Positions 62,511-64,000 of a stretch of 64,000 nt of DNA are shown piece by piece. Under the pieces are notes generated by a model. The model worked only from the letters and a program-made list of their open reading frames with translations. It was not told the origin of the DNA and made no database searches. Source of the DNA: Hydrogenimonas thermophila (lineage in GTDB: Bacteria; Campylobacterota; Campylobacteria; Campylobacterales; Hydrogenimonadaceae). The stretch covers positions 1-64,000 of the forward strand of contig NZ_FOXB01000002.1 in the NCBI RefSeq assembly GCF_900115615.1. The letters are read 5' to 3'. A program made the position numbers and the translations under genes. Numbering within the stretch: position 1 is the first letter of the stretch; every line of letters begins with the position of its first letter.

Positions 62511-62516
62511 TATAAT
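62511..62516 (+). promoter_or_regulatory. -10 element of the HDOD gene
   Basis: TATAAT at 62511-62516 is a perfect -10 hexamer about 98 bases before the start codon. No clear -35 is visible, as is usual in Campylobacterota. Confidence 0.55.
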
Positions 62517-62613
62517 AATTTAGGTTTAATTTTATCACTGGTTCACAAATAGGTTGCAATAAGTGTAGGAGTGAAGGTAGTAAAACTGAATTAAAAAAAG
62601 TTGGAGTATTCTA

Positions 62614-63438
62614 ATGATTGAAAAAATTATAAAAAAAATAAGATCTCTTCCTCCTCTTCCAGAAAGCGTTCAAAGAGTACGAGAAGTTTGTTCTAATCCT
62701 GAAGGTACTGTAAAAGATTTGATTCCTGTTATAAAACAGGATCCAATGTTTACAGCTGATATTTTAAAAGCTGCAAACTCTCCTCTTTATGGTTTCAGTA
62801 AACAGATAGCATCTATAGATCAGGCAGTATCACTGTTTGGAATGGGGACAATACAAGGGTTTGCAATTGCTTATGCGATGAGGAAAAGTTTTTCTGTTGA
62901 TCTTTCAGTATATGGCATAAATTCAAATGATTTAACTAATGTTTCAACTATGCAGAATGCGCTAATATGTAATTGGGGTAAATTTCAAGTATTTACATAT
63001 AAAGATGAGATGACAACCCTCTCTTTAATTATGGAACTTGGAAAAATGATAGCTGCAAAAATTATTGAAGAGAACAATAAAACAGAGATTTTTAAAGATG
63101 AAATGTCAAAAGTACGAACTTATAAAGAGATACTAGGTGTTGAAAAAGAGTTTTTATCAATTTCTAGTGAACAAATAAATGCAATGATGTTTAAACATTG
63201 GAAATTTAGCGAGACAATGATTGAAATCATGCAACATATTGTAGAGCCTGAAAAAGCAGATGAAGATGTTAAAAAGCATACACAGATTTTAAGGGTAGCT
63301 AAAGAGGCAATACCAGTAACATCTCCATTATGTGAAAAATCTATTGGACTAGCATTAGAAAAATGTAAAGAGTATAAGTTGGATTATCAAAGTTTAAATA
63401 GTGAAATCAAGGCACTAAAATCCTTAATAGCTAGCTAA
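62614..63438 (+). CDS. HDOD-domain signalling protein (second copy)
   Basis: The 274-residue protein is an HDOD protein like that at 34978-35736: IRSLPPLPESVQRVREVC, VIKQDPMFTADILKAANSPLYGFS and IASIDQAVSLFGMGTIQGFAIAYAM. It lacks a recognisable catalytic HD pair and no other domain is attached. It stands alone with its own promoter and may function with the signalling operon or in motility. It converges with the transporter gene. Confidence 0.85.
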   Translation: MIEKIIKKIRSLPPLPESVQRVREVCSNPEGTVKDLIPVIKQDPMFTADILKAANSPLYGFSKQIASIDQAVSLFGMGTIQGFAIAYAMRKSFSVDLSVYGINSNDLTNVSTMQNALICNWGKFQVFTYKDEMTTLSLIMELGKMIAAKIIEENNKTEIFKDEMSKVRTYKEILGVEKEFLSISSEQINAMMFKHWKFSETMIEIMQHIVEPEKADEDVKKHTQILRVAKEAIPVTSPLCEKSIGLALEKCKEYKLDYQSLNSEIKALKSLIAS

Positions 63439-63455
63439 AATATTTTGTTCAACTA

Positions 63456-64000
63456 TTACCATAAAATTAGAGCTATGGTACTAGTTAAAACAATAGCAAT
63501 AATATTAAACACAAATCCAAACTTTGCCATCTGTTTAATAGTTAAAACACCACTACTCATTGCAATAGCATTTGGAGGAGTGGCAATAGGCAACATAAAT
63601 GCATAACTTGCGCATATTGTAGCTACCATTAAGATCAAGTAAGTATCAATACTTGAAACTTTTCCTAATGCATAAATAATTGGTAATGCTATAGAAGTAA
63701 GTGCTGTATTGCTGGTTATTTCTGTCGTAAAAGTTATTAATGTAGCAACAATTAAAATTAGCATAATAGGTGGTAGTGTAGTTAGCTCTAAAAGCATATT
63801 TGATATATCTTTTGCCAAGCCTGTACTTGAAAATCCAGAAGCAATAGAAAATCCGGCACCAAATAAAAATATAATCTCATACGGTATTTTTTTTGCATCA
63901 TCCCAAATCAAAAAACCGATTTTTGGTAAAAACATAGCCAAGCCAAAACTTAGAAGTATTACTGATTCATTAAATTTTAAAAAAGAGTTAACTAATAAAA
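63456..64000 (-). CDS. C-terminal part of an SLC13/DASS-type anion transporter, cut by the window edge
   Basis: At least 181 codons are open from the stop at 63456 to the window end, and no start is required because the frame runs through upstream of the apparent start at 63941. The sequence shows several transmembrane segments and the SLC13 motifs TEITSNTALTSIALPIIYALG and ASYAFMLPIATPPNAIAMSSG. Members move dicarboxylates, citrate or sulfate with sodium; the substrate cannot be told. Confidence 0.85.
   Translation of the reverse strand, partial: LLVNSFLKFNESVILLSFGLAMFLPKIGFLIWDDAKKIPYEIIFLFGAGFSIASGFSSTGLAKDISNMLLELTTLPPIMLILIVATLITFTTEITSNTALTSIALPIIYALGKVSSIDTYLILMVATICASYAFMLPIATPPNAIAMSSGVLTIKQMAKFGFVFNIIAIVLTSTIALILW

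Noticed and set aside
1-64000. CRISPR arrays, tRNA genes and direct-repeat arrays
   Set aside because: None was found on reading either strand; no regularly spaced repeat or tRNA-like cloverleaf was recognised.

Overview
The window looks like a chromosomal piece of a Campylobacterota (former Epsilonproteobacteria) genome. The evidence is the nap gene order napAGHBFLD without napC, an octaheme hydroxylamine-oxidoreductase-type cytochrome paired with an NrfH-like cytochrome, the recA-eno-ftsB-like-AMIN-aroK string, an MqnD-type futalosine-pathway gene, an epsilon-type flagellin with a Maf glycosyltransferase, and generally AT-rich DNA. The mix suggests a motile, nitrate-respiring, probably sulfur- or hydrogen-metabolising organism. 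The genus cannot be fixed from this window.

Layout. 0-0.14 kb: a 5S rRNA. 0.6-4.2 kb: an outer-membrane porin-like protein, then a convergent mrp/apbC operon with an LRV-repeat protein. 4.5-13 kb: an operon for a periplasmic type II DMSO-reductase-family molybdoenzyme (alpha, beta, a heme b/cytochrome c gamma fusion, chaperone, polyferredoxin), headed by a periplasmic rhodanese; its substrate is unknown. 13-30.7 kb (minus strand): a continuous, very AT-rich glycan island with CDP-glucose-type deoxysugar genes (rfbG, rfbC-like, rfbJ-like, rfbH), a wrecked rfbF, three radical SAM/SPASM enzymes, an asparagine synthetase homologue, two methyltransferases, several glycosyltransferases and Maf. 30.8-33.9 kb: flagellin and fliD, each with a sigma-28-type promoter. 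33.9-40.6 kb: a tightly overlapping signalling operon (HD-GYP, CheY, FIST, hybrid kinase with a CZB-like zinc site, HDOD, PAS kinase). 40.8-50.2 kb: dissimilatory nitrate reduction (nap) followed by the NrfH-like/octaheme cytochrome pair. 50.3-51.9 kb: a parvulin foldase and a Crp/Fnr regulator. 52-64 kb: housekeeping genes (topA, bioB, antiporter, aroK, eno, recA, mqnD, fliQ, murB), an HDOD protein and a transporter cut by the window edge.

How it fits together. Nitrate would be reduced by NapAB, fed through NapGH from menaquinol (mqnD is nearby). Nitrite would go to the NrfH-like/octaheme pair in place of NrfA. The napA promoter has a perfect TTGAT-N4-ATCAA box at the class II position, and the Crp/Fnr protein in the window carries the matching E-x2-S-R recognition helix but no cysteine cluster, so it is the obvious candidate regulator. 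The napA transcript should begin with a 71-nt, nearly perfect stem-loop.

Most distinctive material: the glycan island with three radical SAM enzymes and an amidotransferase next to Maf and flagellin; the rhodanese-headed molybdoenzyme operon; the CZB-containing hybrid kinase operon; and the napA leader. All functional statements rest on motif recognition by eye; no database search or folding calculation was run.
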